This document shows positions 1-13,518 of a stretch of DNA of 64,000 nt, piece after piece. This DNA comes from Schistosoma haematobium. Taxonomy: Eukaryota > Platyhelminthes > Trematoda > Strigeidida > Schistosomatidae. The notes under the pieces are model-generated. The model ran no database searches, was not told where the DNA came from, and worked only from the letters and a program-made list of their open reading frames with translations. Made by a program: the position numbers and the translations under genes. Position 1 is the first letter of the stretch. Each line of letters opens with the position of its first letter. The DNA lies in assembly GCF_000699445.3 (NCBI RefSeq), contig NC_067198.1:27601536-27665535 (forward strand), written 5' to 3'.

Positions 1-1480
1 TTCGTGCAGCCATATTTCATATTTCTTTATTTAATAAACGTTTGTTATTTAACGCTGGCTAAAATTTATGTTTATTACTTTGTTCTGTAATTGTGTGATG
101 CCACACTCCTTACAATAAGGTCTTCTTTGACCAGAGTCAAGATTATCTGATGGTTGTCGGCTAAATACGTTTGTTGTCTGAATTAGCTAGAGAGTAATTC
201 CACTAATTTTCAGGAGCCTGAAAACTGTATTTATTGAATTTTTTACAGTAGCACGTTGTTTTGTACCAGATTACATTGTGAGTCAGCCCCATCGTTGAAA
301 TAATGTTCACTACTCACTATAATCCATTATCAACACAGACATGAATTTTATTGTGCTTACATATTGATCAGATCTAACTGTTAGCCAAAGGTGCTTTGTA
401 CTCTCTGATGTGATGAAATGTACACTCAATGACTTTTGTAACGACAAAATAAAGGTCACCCTTTTTTATTTGTAACAATTTATATTTAACCACATTTGTA
501 CTCAATATCTGTTGTTTCCCTGCGTCAGTTGTAAAAAACAGATATAATTATTTGGTTTTACTGATGCATGTACACACTACCACTGCCATTAAAAATAAAC
601 GCTATTTCTGTTTTCTATTCTTCTACTTCATTAACCTCGGCCTGTAACTGAAGAATGTAATAGTATTGCATTATCCTTTTTGGCTATTTCACAATACGTT
701 GGAGTTTTGGCACAGATCACCACTGAATAATGCTATCGCATTTAATCTCTCTCACTACGCCATTGGTGCCATCACATGCAGATGAACCTTCATTAATCAA
801 GTGAACTCATTTATGGTGGTTACTTCGGAAGAAGCTTACAAGTAACAATTGTTTCATTAAAATTGTTACCATTTCGTTATTTAATCTACCGTTCTTGTTG
901 TAGGTGTAATTTGTTTCCGTTTCGCTGTAATCCTAAACAGACACTTAGATTTACAGCGTTCATTCTTTTTGGTATTTAAATAGTAACTTGACATATTGTT
1001 ATATCTCGAGTAAGCTCTTTTACCGGGATTAACCACAGTGTCAAAGAACGCATTGAATTGGCTCAGTCAAACTGATCGTCTGTCTTTAGATGGTTTATCA
1101 ATTCCAGACCAAATATCCTAGTTTCTTTTCTATAGATACAGCCGTAGTTAATATAGTCTAGATGAGTAGTTTCCCCACTGATCCAACATATATAATCCAA
1201 TGTTCTACTCATACACTAGCTTGTTTAAATTGATTAACTGGGAAGATAACAATCATTTCGCCAAAAATTGCAGTAGCAAGAGGTTTTTTAAATAATTTGT
1301 CAAATATTGAGTTGCTAATTTTAGAGTCACAGTAAAGAATGCTATGGACGAAGATGTACAAATTCAAAGTCATCTTTTTCAACTGTTGATATAAATGTTA
1401 GATGTCAAGAATATTCAAACATCTTTTTGTCACCCTACGGTAAATTCATGATCAAACTATTCCATCAATAAATTAAGGTC
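1..1480. other. AT-rich sequence, nothing recognised
   Basis: I see no coding pattern, RNA gene or repeat shared with the rest of the window in this stretch. It is AT-rich with only short stop-bounded frames. Confidence 0.5.
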
Positions 1481-1486
1481 AGACGA

Positions 1487-2184
1487 ATGGCTGCCGAGAG
1501 TATTTGGAAATCAACTGATAAACACCTACAGACACCAATACAAAACTTCACAGCAATTAGACAGAGCTTTGACTGGCTTACAGTGAAGTTCAAACATAAA
1601 CAGATTTTAAGTTTACCAAAAGAATATTTCGACCATATGGAGAACATTCTAACAGAAACCACTGACGATTTACAGCTAAAAGATGATATTACGAAGCGGC
1701 AGATTTTCGTTCCTGGGAAACAGCAGAGGAGACATTTCACCACCATCCTTTTGCAGTTAGTTTATTTACTCGAACACATAGATATCGGCATAAGGAGCCA
1801 CCAAATATATGTGCGCCACACATCATCCCTCGATTTGTGTTGGAGCTGGAATACTACGCAGACACCCGAACTGGAGCCAGAGGTTCTACCATACTCCAAG
1901 CCTTTGACCTAGAGACCCAATCCACGAGGGAATGTAGCAACGTTAGGAGATGCTATTACGCTCCGTATACAACAACCTGGCTAAAGCATCGGACATTTGC
2001 TTTCCGTTCTCCCAATTTCATAAAAGCAACCGTACCGAAGGAAAACAGTTGGTGGCTGAATATGCGTGGTCATGTGGCAACGTTTCGAGAGGGAGAGTGG
2101 ACCCTTCCACCATCAGTCATATCAGGGCCTTTTGAGGCTATTTTTCAAAGGGTTACAGCTTTTAAAAATCTGGTATTTGTCTGA
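1487..2184 (+). pseudogene. Coding-like remnant of unknown identity, interrupted by repeat A
   Basis: An open frame starts at 1487 (MAAESIWKST...) and runs with coding-like composition to about 1746, where repeat A copy 1 (1754-2127) is inserted. When the repeat and one copy of its 7-bp target duplication are set aside, a coding-like frame continues across the junction. It reads ETAEETFHHHPFEAIFQRV and then about 13 more residues to a stop near 2184. That second frame is offset from the first, with a stop codon near 1683, so at least one indel separates them. I do not recognise the protein. It could be a dead exon, a retrocopy of a host mRNA or part of an unlisted mobile element. Confidence 0.35.
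1754..2127 (+). repeat. Repeat A, copy 1 (short LINE-mobilised repeat)
   Basis: This copy matches the copies at 22139-25993 and 31167-31657 over several diverged blocks. Shared blocks include a stretch resembling accaaatatatgtgcgccac and a later one resembling gttaggagatgc. It is flanked by the exact 7-bp direct repeat CCTTTTG at 1747-1753 and 2128-2134, which fixes both ends. The copy is 374 bp and contains no coding frame of its own. Target duplications of varying length across copies point to mobilisation by LINE machinery. Confidence 0.75.
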
Positions 2185-2189
2185 TTCAT

Positions 2190-5100
2190 GTCCCATCTGC
2201 AATAATCAAAGTAATAGAGCTAAAAATAAATAGTATGTTTCGTACGGCACATGGCATTATCTCAGTGTTTTTTAAACTAACGTAATCTCTATACCTGTGT
2301 TTTGTTGACACGTCAGTTGACAAGCTGGACTATCAGTAAATGAAAATGAATCATACTAGGGCTAAGCGACCTAAAGTTGGCAGTTCAGCTGACAGCTCAA
2401 AGAAAAATGAAGCTGGTGAACATTAGCCACACGACTATAGTATCATCAGACCGTTTGTCTTTCTGTCACATTGAGCGTAAACAGAAGCCTCAACTATCCA
2501 TTTTTCATATAAAGCACAGGAAATAGCAATTAGCATCCCAAAAGGATCTGGATTAGTCATATCGTCTTGGTAATAATCTTCAATTAAATTGAATTCAGTT
2601 ACCTCAATAATGTATTTATTCGGCTATGTTTGTAATTGTCAACGTAAATCACATCAATCAGGCTGGGTAAACTGTAGACTACGTCCCATTGGAGTTGGTG
2701 AAATGGTCTTCATCTCCTCGGAAGGCTGAAGTTTATATCGTCTCATAACGTCCCGTCGAGCATTACACCGATGAAGCTTATGAAAATTTGGCTCTGTCAC
2801 TATGACAGGAAACAGTTGAATATTCGTCTAGCGACGTTCTCATGTCAGATTCCGTCACCTGGGCCAGACAGAGAAAACACGTGTAGCCAGATAGCTGTAA
2901 ACAGAGTGGTGGACTACATTTTAAGAACGATGAAATATGTACACTTATACTAATCAGTGCATCTCCTTTAATTAATAAAATACCAGATCTAATAACAACT
3001 GTTTTGATTGGTGGGTTATGAATGAAATTAATAACAAAAACTTGGTGCACCTACTCAATAATGAGTATAGAAATGAGCATAGATTATTATGCCATGTACC
3101 GTGAAAGGCTTAGCCATAAATAAGATAAAGGATGTATGATCGATTTGCACTACTTTTTTTAATGTGATGAGATTATAAGATAGTATACAAAGCATATTAG
3201 CGCGGATTATAGCTTACTGAGCGTGTTACTTACATGATTTATGTGAAGAGCACCCTGTTTAAGCCTGAAACAAGCAACACACTCCAAAGTATCCACAAAT
3301 GAGTCAACGTTAGACGTCGATTCCAAACTGACTTTTGGTTATTTCAACCCTCCTGAAATTGACTGGAAGATAGGTATTGACCATACTAACATGGAGAAAT
3401 AGTTGCCGACATCAAAGTCTACGGATGGAAATAGTATGTCACTCAACCCACATACTATAACGTTATGTAAAATCTGGTGTTTCGTTACATTATGGTAACA
3501 TAAGTCGGCAACGTGTACTCTATTAATGACTACGTGATGATTTACTCCAACATAACGATCTTCACACTAAATATAGAGTACAAGTAACATATAAAGACGT
3601 CAAGGTTGCAGCCTCTGAAGAGAGAGTAGCTCAGACTGCTCAATACAAAACTGTAAAATGTTTCCCTTTTTGTGCTTTATTACCATTAAAGTTATTGAGC
3701 TAGTAGACCATCAGATCATGTCATCTCTGTCGAGGGTTGACATTTACTCCAGTTGGACCGGGACAGTGTGACCTTCTAGCTCAAACTGAAGTCACAACTC
3801 TCAGTTAACACCTAACTTGGACCCCCATTTCACAATGTCCGTGCACTGTAATCACTTTGATGACTGTGTAGCACAAAGATGACATTACTGAAGAAATTTA
3901 TTAGTAAGGCTAGAGGAACTTAGATACAACCACTGCCGTATGGACCAGCCCATGGCATGCCAAATACGTTTAAGATAATCGCTCCAAAAATCACCCGGAA
4001 AATAGGTCCATCATTACTGTATGCTGATGGTTGTACTGTTATTGACTTGAACTACGAAGTCAGTCAGTGTCGCTGACTGATTTCTTTCCGTGAGTTTCAA
4101 ATAATAGCTACATTTAGATTCATCAGTTTAACTGAAGTATAGATGTTTGACCGTGCAGAAAATCATTCGTGACCACATAAAGTTATTGCTCACTTGGTAG
4201 ATAGAAGGTGAAAAAATCAATGTTTGTGAGCTGCTGCAATCATTCAGTGTCATGGACAAAATGTCAACGTTCTAAGTAATGCGATGACGTTCCTCTGCAG
4301 GATGATAAACAGCAAACGATATATCTTAGTTCGATAACAACCGAAAAGGTATTTAAAAAAACGTGGGTATAAGGTGAGTGTCGTATAGGAGTGATTTCTA
4401 TTGTATTGATGAGAAAAGCTATCAGTGTCATGGTAAGAGCAACAAAATCGCTTTCAGTGCACCTAAAACTCGCTAGATTCCATGAAAGACACTTTTACGC
4501 GATGGTTATATCGCCAGACTGGTGATTAAACTGGCAGACTGCAAATCGTTGAGTATGTTATCACCTAATAAACAACGAAATAGTCTTTTAAATAACAACC
4601 ACCATGAAAGAGTATTTCAAGCACTAGGTAATCTGGTTGGTAAGGTTTGCTTAGATAGTTATGCCGATTGTACAGATGATACTTTGTGGTTGTTAGATTC
4701 CAACGATTTAGTATAACGGCGCTAAAAAATAACAATGTGCTAGCTTTACAATACTGGTTAGTCGTTAGTGCGTTGGTGGATCTCCATATTTTTGGAACCA
4801 TTTACGTCTTTTGTAATTTCCTACATCAATGCGCTAGATCAATATTTCATCAGGTGTAACATGATTTGGTTAAGAATCGCGAATCAGGAATGGCAATTCA
4901 CAAGTATTTTGGCACCACCATGATGTAACAACAAAAGACATACGAGGAACATATGACTTCGTTCAACTAAATGATTAATACCTCCGAAATCTCAGAAAGG
5001 TTTATAACTGGCTTTAACAAAAACATGGTTAACTTCGTATTGTGTAGCAAATTCAATCCGTAAATAGAATGGAAGATGATAGAATGTAGCCATAAGTGTT

Positions 5101-6140
5101 TTACTTGTTGCTAGAAAGTTGTAGGCATCGGTTATGTTCAGAGTGGGTATTGCCTATTTCAACTTGTCATGACTGGTTGAGGGTATACCAGCCTTCATGA
5201 GTTCGTAGTGTTCACAGTCGAAATCTCAAAGAGTCATTTAAAGTCAATTCAGGTGCATTTCTGATCTTCTTAAATGCAAAAATAACATTCGTTCTTGAAT
5301 AATTGTCCATTAGAAAACTGCCGTTATACTCGCCTCATTGGTGATCGTATTGGACCCCAAAAATAACGTAGTATCAGCAAATACAATATATGTGTACATC
5401 ACCAACATAGATGATCTGTGTTTAGGATTAGGTCTATTATTAGACCATAATTCTACAAATGATTAAAAGCCTACTCGAGTTATACGGGAATGATGTGATC
5501 AACCAGCCAACGTCAAAGTCACATTATACAGTTCTAGGTGGTTAAGCTCCCAGTTGTCGAAATGTTCCGGTTAATATGAGTAAGCAGTTTAAACGGGTGA
5601 CGATGAACAGACTTTGTCAGAGGGTGTTCAATGAATTTCGAGGCGTAAGATGGGCTGTGTCTAGTCATTACATGCATGTGAGGAGTTTTCTGCAATTACT
5701 TGTAGATCAGTGAATACTGCCTCATAGATTGAAGAAGCATGGTTCACTTTTAAATGTGCGCTTAGTTTGCTTACGTCCCCATTTATACCATGCTTAGTAC
5801 CGCGTAAATCAAGTAAGGATCAGCCAAGGACGATTAAAAAGTACTGGATTATCTTTATTTGTAAAGGCTCCTAATGGTACTTATCCTTCTACCGTAGGAC
5901 TAGGAAATCTTGAGAAGCATTGGCAGGGCTAGACTTTCATATGAAGAACGCTTATTTAGGAATTGTGAAAATATCCCGATAAGCTTGTTCTGGTTTACGA
6001 GGCAAACGCAAAGAAGTGGGATGGGATCTCATCACTTTTGGTACGACAAACTTCATTGATGTTGGGAATAAGCAATGTTTTATACCGAGGTTGCTGAAAG
6101 GGCCAAAAATTAATCATGACAATATCAGTTTGTGGATAGA
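2190..6140. other. AT-rich stretch without recognised genes
   Basis: Only short open frames occur here, for example a 64-codon frame at 4522-4716 on + whose product I do not recognise. I could not tie any part to the transposon families identified elsewhere in the window. Confidence 0.4.
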
Positions 6141-6149
6141 CCTTGTGGT

Positions 6150-6500
6150 CGCTCAGATAGCAGCTGTATTACAACTACTGCAACATCTCAAACCAGATAA
6201 GTCCAGTGTTTCTTACTATATTCGTCCTAAGGTTACGTGAAGTGAACCTCTCGCAGAGCTCTTTGATGTCTTTGAGGTAGTCGAAGCCGTCAAAAAACTA
6301 GAAAGAATCAATTAACAGTCCAGTGCACAAAGAGTGGAGTAGAGGCTTGGTAACTACTGACTGGTCAGTCTAACATATGTGGTCGTCAAATTAATGGAGA
6401 AGATTGTTCTCTCGGCTATTTCGAACTGTGTGGAGGGAAATGATCTTTTAGCGATGAAACAACATGGATTTAAGAAAAAACCTTCATGCTTGAAGGGTTG
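6150..6500 (+). mobile_element. CR1-class non-LTR reverse transcriptase relic
   Basis: Broken frames on + read like the N-terminal part of a CR1-type RT. They include LQHLKPDKSS, then after a stop EPLAELFDV, then a decayed LTSVVVKLMEKIV-like block and MKQHGFKK. In intact elements these correspond to the blocks just upstream of the RT palm. Several stops and frame changes show that it is an old fragment. No ends or target duplication could be found. Confidence 0.55.
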
Positions 6501-8400
6501 ATCTAATGACTTTCCGTATACTGAACGACGATGGTTGAGATGAAGATTTTATACTTCTCTTCCATCTAAGACTAATCATCTGAGGGAACATTTTTGAAGG
6601 TTTAAAACTGAGGTCGAGTCGTTTGCACATGAGTTTCCGTTTCTCACACCGCTTAGTCAATGACTGAATTATCCACCAGAGTAGGTAAACTCAACACTTT
6701 TCGTTGACGCTTGCTAGGACATGATTTCAAATACAAGGCAGTCGCTAAAACTATACGATGGAAAACGTTAATAAGCCGATTATTTGCATTCTAAACCATG
6801 AACTCTAAAATTTCTATTACTGTCTTACTTCCATTCTTAAATGTGATTAGCTGTCCAATCAAACAATGTAGAGTTCTTTTGTGCATATGATGTCTGTGAT
6901 ATTGCTGTTTATGCATTGCACACTCCTTTTTCTCAACCTCCTATTCTGTCCTGTAATGTCATCACCCCCATCTGGTTCATGTAAAACTTCCTGCATCTAA
7001 CCGCATACGTCATTAACATTTATGAAGTACCGTTGATTATGGTTGCTTCCATTTTCAACATGGCCGTTTATTATGACTTCATGTTTTATAGTATTCCAGT
7101 CAGTGATGATTTTACCTCTCACCTAGCAATCAGCATGTATGATTGAAACACCTTTGTATCAAGTATTGTTTTCAACCTGTTTATAACTGTAGCAACACGG
7201 CGAACAAGCTATTTGTATTTTGGTAAAAGGATTTTAAATACCTTTAGGTACTGCAACTGGTTGTGATACGACGTTCTAACTACTGCCATTTATATAGCGA
7301 GACAAAAATTAAAACCTTCTAAACACATGTTTGCCTAGGTTATTAATTCTGCGACACATGTTTTCTTGCAATCATTCGGCCTATTTGACCAAGTAAACCA
7401 TAGGTATGCTTAAGATGATTGCTTTCGACCACTATCCTAACCAGTTCGATAAAGACAGCTGGGATGCACTTGAGAAAATGCTCTTTTGCCATATTCACAA
7501 GATAGTTGTATCTAAACAGCACTACTGGTATAATGACACTCAGACTGACATCTTAAAAGCTATAATGAAGATAAATCCTGCGGAATATCAGTACCGTTTG
7601 TGTTCTGATATGCTAGGAAGCCTAAAATATTAGTCTCTATTACGCTTTTCTGTGTTGATTTGCTGACGAAGATTTGGATTGCTCAGTATTCAGAATTTGC
7701 GCTTCTTAGCTTACTTGGTCCTTTACAGAGGCTATCAGTCCGTGATCCCATACATACATATGGATCTACCAATGTATTAAGATAAAAACAAGTGAAGCTT
7801 ATAATGTATTTGTTTGTTTGAATGACAGGACAAATAAATGGGATGTTTCTTAGGTGAGCTTTATAATTTTTACATCTATTCCTAAATATCAATGTATACC
7901 TTTATTCCTTTTCGAGCGGCTTACGTTGAAATTATTATTTACTGTATAATTAGCTGAATTAACAGGTATTTACCAATCTAACTGTACGTTTGTAACCGGG
8001 CAAACATTTCTACATCACCTTTAGTACAAAACCTGCATATAGCTTGAGACTATATTTCCAGAGCCTATGTATAGACACTGGCGACGAATATATTAATATG
8101 AAGAACAGTGGTGTAATGGATTTTGAATCGCTTTATGTCTGCGAAATAAAACAAAAGTTACTAAGAAAGACGTTTATATAGAGCTTAAAATCCAGGTATT
8201 TATCGATGACTTCAATATGACATCCCCAAAACTTTGGGGAATATTTTGAGGTTTTTATTAAATAAGGTCAACACACTTTCTCAAAAGTTTCTGTTGGAAC
8301 TTCATGGATGTTTTTCTAAACGTATATGAATTTTCATCGAAATCTTTAGATACCAGTCCTAAATTCATTTTTAATATTCTAAACATTAGTAATTTAAATA
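6500..8400. other. No recognised gene; one orphan ORF
   Basis: A 75-codon frame at 7406-7633 on + (MLKMIAFDHYPNQFDKDSW...) is the only notable open frame. An AG lies just before it, so it could be an exon, but I do not recognise it and see no linked exons. The rest is AT-rich with no visible structure. Confidence 0.35.
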
Positions 8401-8640
8401 AACTAACTCTCCAAGCCACCTTTTTATGGCTATCCTAGTTATTCCAACACTGGTACGGTAACTTTCCTCTGTGTTTTTTCCAAGTTATCTAGGTCATATT
8501 TTAAACAGGACCTTGCAGCTTGGGTGAACTTGTTAGGTTTGACTCTGCATAATTTTGTATGTACTGTAGTGGCCATACGTGTATCTAGCTTGGTAAGTGC
8601 TAATCTTAACGCGTACATGGTTCTCAACCTACAAGCAGCG
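8400..8640 (-). mobile_element. Possible CR1-type RT C-terminal relic
   Basis: A short frame on - (8439-8627) contains YDLDNLEKTQRKVT. This resembles the DxxxLExVQRRxTK block near the C-terminus of CR1-class reverse transcriptases. No catalytic block is preserved nearby, and the sequence up to 9.5 kb on this strand is too decayed to assign. This is a weak call resting on one motif. Confidence 0.3.
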
Positions 8641-9980
8641 TGGTCATCGTAGTTATTCGTTGTTCAAAGGTTGTGGCTCATTATTGCTCTTAGAATATCG
8701 TGAGACAAGTTTAAGAGCTATGGCGTTCCCTGACGGAAGGTTGTAGTGACTTATACATACGTGTTCACTGCGTTTCTATAGCGTGTTCGCTGTTTAACAA
8801 GCCATTGGTCTTCACGAAAGTCACAATAACCTGTCCGATAGTTCTCTTCAGTATTCTAGCCGGAGGCTAACGTATCTGTGGTTTGAAGAGAGTTATCTCG
8901 ATCTTGTCTTATGAACTGGAGAAAGTGGCATCTTTCCAGCCGCTGTCCTAGTGAAATCTTGAGTGTTGTTTTATGCTGAGCAGCCATTTACATTGGGGGC
9001 TGATCCGAAAGTCAGGAAAGTATGCATCTGTTTTATTGATTTTTTGTATCACAATCACTTGATGCAATGAGTACCCAATTGTGGTTGAAATCCACAGGAA
9101 GCAGAAGATTTAGTGACATCGCTTCTAGGGCTAGTCTTCCGTTGACAGGAGGCTCATAGGTAAACTACTTCGAAGTGGTCAACCATAACTTCTGTTTTGT
9201 TCTGGTATTCCTCTATCATTTGGGACACACTCCCTTCCGTAATTACAACTGGAAATAATTAAGTATGTTCTGGTTCTGTAATCGATAAATAAGAGTAGTG
9301 TTTCGGCTGTTTGGTTAATGTTTTTTCCGATTGTCTTCTACATTTCCTCTGAACGACATGAATTGTTTCAGGGCACTTATTCCGCATGGAATTGCCAAGT
9401 CCCTTCTCTTTTGCTGTGCCAAAATTAACATCAATATCTCTGTCTTTTCTTCTTTCCGAGCAAACGTCTAGTCTCACAGTTCATCCAGGTAATGTGGCAT
9501 TTCTTTCTTTTTGGTGCAACTTAGTGTATAAATGGCTTTTGACCGGTTGTATAACTGCCGAAAGCGACACTATGCTTGTTCTATTGATGTTCCTTAGTCA
9601 ACTGATCGCTTACATATCTGCCTTCCATATGTTCGAAAAAGCCTGAGCGTTTGGTTGGTAGACCACAGCAATAATAAACTTAAATATGATCATATGAACG
9701 GTGCTTCCTACAGGCGAACTTCACGGTCAGTGAAAAGTGAGTCCACGGTAGAAGAGTATGGTGAAATCTACAATGTCCTGGACCGCATATGGTTCGGTTG
9801 TGGTTTCTAATATTCAATAATCGAGTGATCTTCTTGATGACTTAGTCTCCAGGTCACCCATATTTGTAGACGGTACATAGATAACCTGTTAAGGGGTTTC
9901 TTAACTTGCTTAGTCATAATTTCATTGAGAGGAAGTCATCCACTTTACAGTCAGGGCTATAGTGCACTACAACAAGTCCT
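8640..9980. other. No recognised gene
   Basis: Overlapping short frames occur on both strands at 9259-9477 and 9386-9646, but neither has recognisable domains. They may be further decayed retroelement sequence. Confidence 0.3.
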
Positions 9981-9984
9981 CAGT

Positions 9985-10284
9985 TGTTAGCAGGATATGG
10001 ATTGCATTACATCACGTTCTGGACAGGATTGTGTTGAGGGTGCTGATTGGCTAGTTCCTAGCCAACCAGCACTAGAGGATACTTGGAAAATACTCGAAAA
10101 TCTTATTTTACTAAAATTAAAAAAATATACCAATGTTTTTCTTATTGTGACCCCTACCTTCATTCAACCCAGTCTATTTGGAACACGATCACTTCTCTGT
10201 TCAACCATGTTCTGGTTTGGAGGCTTATAGAGTGAATTAGTATCAAAAATTACTTAACAGTAATAGTAGCTAGGTCGTAATAAC
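9985..10284 (+). repeat. Repeat B, copy 1 (solo-LTR-like)
   Basis: About 300 bp matches 33149-33443 in the same orientation. Shared blocks include tgttagcagga at the start, then gctgattggct, ccagcactag and gatacttgg, then a TATA-like A/T block, then a block around tgttctg-tttgg. It starts with TG, has an internal TATA-like segment and lacks coding sequence, as a solo LTR would. I found no clean target duplication, so the LTR reading is inference. Confidence 0.5.
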
Positions 10285-11423
10285 TGAGATCATAACTCCT
10301 GTCTTAAGCCTTGAATTCTAGTCGGTCTAGCACCAATTCACATGTCTTCACATCGTGTGTCACTATCACGATACATGTTACACAGGAAAAGGATTACGCC
10401 CCCAACGGCCCCAGTTTGATATTACAGTTCTGGAAAGCGAGACACCCATCGCTTGCATCATATACCACCCGTGTTTTAGAAGCTGTGATGACATTAAAGT
10501 TTTCATGTCAACTACATCTCTAAGCTATAACATTTTATTCAGTAGGCAACGAGTATTCGTATGACAAATAATCACTTGCGCTCAACAAATTCCCATGCCA
10601 CCCACATTAATTTATGAATCGCTTAACTCGGAACTCTGACGATGGGACAATTCTTAAGAATCAGGGTTGATTTCTCCATTTCATTGAGGTTTGTTGATTT
10701 CTACTTCTGCTAACCGTCTTTTACTACAGTCAGAAAGATTTAGACCAGCGTGTTCTGGCCTGTTTGTAACAACATCTGCATCAGTAGGTTTCTCAGTATA
10801 TGGCAACGCGTTTGAAACTAGTATGTTGTCAGGCCTCTAGTGTAGGATGCGGATTACACTAACAGCATCCTCTGTATCTGACTGACTCGTGTCTTCTAAA
10901 GTTTCCAACTTTTCGTTTGTTCTGTTTGCAAAAGTTTTTTGTAACAACACATTTTACGTAGACACCGTGACTGTGTTTCTCTGCTCTTTTAATAAGCAGT
11001 TGCTGTTTGTTCAATGCTCATTTTGTGGTAACATTTTCCGCGGGAACCGCACTGCGCGCTACTCTCTTTTGTAAAATATCAGGTTGGTCATCCATTGCGT
11101 TAATTTGCCCCGATTAATTTATGACGACGCAAAAGTTTGCGAGAGAATAATGGTGATGTAGAATCGACCTGAGATGCTAAGCAGACTAATACATTTTGTG
11201 AAGCGACCTGAAACAGAGGTTATATGAAGATGGCAAACAAGCTGAGTAACTGTTATGCAAAATTGATGAGCGGTGACAATTTTCCTTACCTGCTTGCTTG
11301 TTTTGAACCTCACGGAAACATTTCCGTGAGATCAGTGAGTAGCACAAAGCTATTAAGAAAGCTGGATATAGACCTCAACCGATCTATTATCAGTGAAATG
11401 ATTTGGGTTAAATTGGTTACTTC

Positions 11424-12365
11424 AAGTGGTGTTGGTCAAGACTGTCCGCTTTTCCCATTTTTAGTTGACTTTGTCATGGAGATGACACTTTCATCCGAAT
11501 TTGAAGGGTTCATCTTCCACTAGGATATCCACTTGTTGACTTGAATACGCAGGTGGTATAGTTCTATTTGTTGAAGGATCTGAACAAATGCAGTCTCATG
11601 ATCACTTTGAAAAAACAGTGAAAGTATGTTTGGGACGTGGTTCTCTCCTTCCAAGCGTAAAATGTCACTTCAGGATTGGCTTGCGTTGGCTCTTGAATTA
11701 GTGATAAGGAGTGAAGTTGTTGATTGCATTGACAACTTCACTTATCTTGGGAGTTTGATCATTCCTGATTGTCTGGTGTCTGACGAAATCTCGTCACGGG
11801 TTTAGAAGTGTCAATTGATTTTTGGCAACTTGTGGCGCAGGCAAGATATCCGTCTTTCAACCAAAGGGGGGGGTTACTGCGCAGCAGTTCTCTCCGTTCT
11901 ATTTTATAGATGTGAAATATGGCTATTAAGAGTGGGGGATACTCGTAGTTTGTTAGTAATCAATCATAGGTGTCTACGTAGCGTTGCTCGTATATTTTGG
12001 GAACACTAAGTAAGCAATGCACAATTTAGAGTACTGGGTAAAGATGACAAGTCGATTAATGAATTAGTAAGTCTTTATCGACTGAGGTTGTCGGTTCATG
12101 TGTTACGTACGCCCAACCACCGCCTACTTTGTAGATGACATTTTCTGGTGGAGTAAGTTAGAAGGATGCTAGGAGTGGCCAAACCAAGACATGGCATCAG
12201 TACATGAAATCATTGACACTAGGACTGAGCCACGTTAATAGATATATAATACCTGGTTGGAGTCTGCGCGGCTATTGTAACCGGTGGTTAGAGGCTGAAT
12301 AACATGGATCGAATTCGTTTGGAATGGCATAGGTGCATCCATTCTTTGTCCTCTAAATTGTGAGA
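11424..12365 (+). mobile_element. RTE-type RT relic, 5'-truncated
   Basis: The sequence follows the second half of the + element at 18150-22100. It has the SSGVRQGCPLSPF block (here SSGVGQDCPLFPF), a broken YADD region, FSPSK, QDW, and then DNFTYLGSLI. The thumb and C-terminal blocks follow: SDEISSRV, RRQDIRLSTKG, NHRCLRSVARI. Many stops and indels break the frame. It continues into the nucleotide segment ggccaaaccaagacatggca, also shared with that element. It is older than the other RTE copies in the window. Confidence 0.8.
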
Positions 12366-13518
12366 TTATGAATTTCTCATAATTTTTTTATTTCACTATT
12401 TTATATTTTTTCGAATCGAATCTTCGATGCCTAATTTTTCTTATTACCACAGATACTGTTACTACTAATATTCTAGGATTTGGCCTGACTTTATCTCTGT
12501 TTAATAGGGTATAACAAGTTGAATTTATCTACCATTTTCTACGTTTTCACTGCCTGTAGACACTAACTACTAGGTTGGGATTTGCGCGATAACAGCGATC
12601 TGTCGCTAAAGTGTTTGTGTGACTGCTCCGAATTCTTCACAGTGTGGTAGGCACCTTCCACTCTATTTTTCCCGCGGTCTAGCCTTCGATCCTTTCTCTA
12701 TACATAAGTTTCCATTCAATATTTGCGTTCTATATTCCTTATGTTCGTCCACTTATATCTTCGCGATCTCCTTTGATTTCTATCTCTTCGTGTTAATGTA
12801 GTATGGCTGTTTGCACCAACGCACTTTTTTCCAGGCACTATAGTGATGACTGCTTACTGATTATTCCTCTCCAACCCATCTTTAAGGTGCGCCCGTCCCC
12901 TAATCTTTTCTATTTTTATAACTATAATTTCAATAACCGTAAATATTAAGAAACCCGGCCAACTAATCGTTGTCACTGTTCATAACTCTGATATCATTGC
13001 ACTAATCGTCACCTGAGAATTGTCGTTTCAAGTAGCGACAAATTTAATTAAGTTCAAAAAGCTTCTTACTGTCTGTGCAACACGTCTACTTAGATTTTAC
13101 GACATCTGAGAATTTAGATTTAATTAGAAGTAGTTCGCAAAATGAATTTTTCGTATAACTAGTGTAGTCTTGATTTTCAATCACTTACGTTTTAAGTTCT
13201 AATCTTAGAATTTATATTATTTTAAATTTTGTTCACTGGTCAAAATACATTGGATTATTGTGCTTAAAGTTTTATGTTTAAATATTGAGCCCAATTTTTT
13301 CCTGTTTTAGCAGTAAAATCTGGAAAGGCCATTATAAAACAACTTTGTCTGACTCCGTTTCACCACTCAGATTTTGGTTGTGGTATAGTGCCATTAATGC
13401 CCTAAATTCATTACCATATCAGTTAACTAAGTTGGTTTTCGCCAACCTTTTAGAACTGAAAGTTGTCTAATACAAAGGACAAAAGTAAACGCGTAACTTT
13501 TCTCCTGTTATTTTAAAT
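12366..13518. other. AT-rich upstream region of UQCC1, nothing else recognised
   Basis: Two short open frames (12619-12801 and 13285-13470, +) have no recognisable content. The last 50 bases before the UQCC1 ATG are AT-rich and presumably hold the 5' UTR. No promoter motif could be fixed. Confidence 0.35.
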
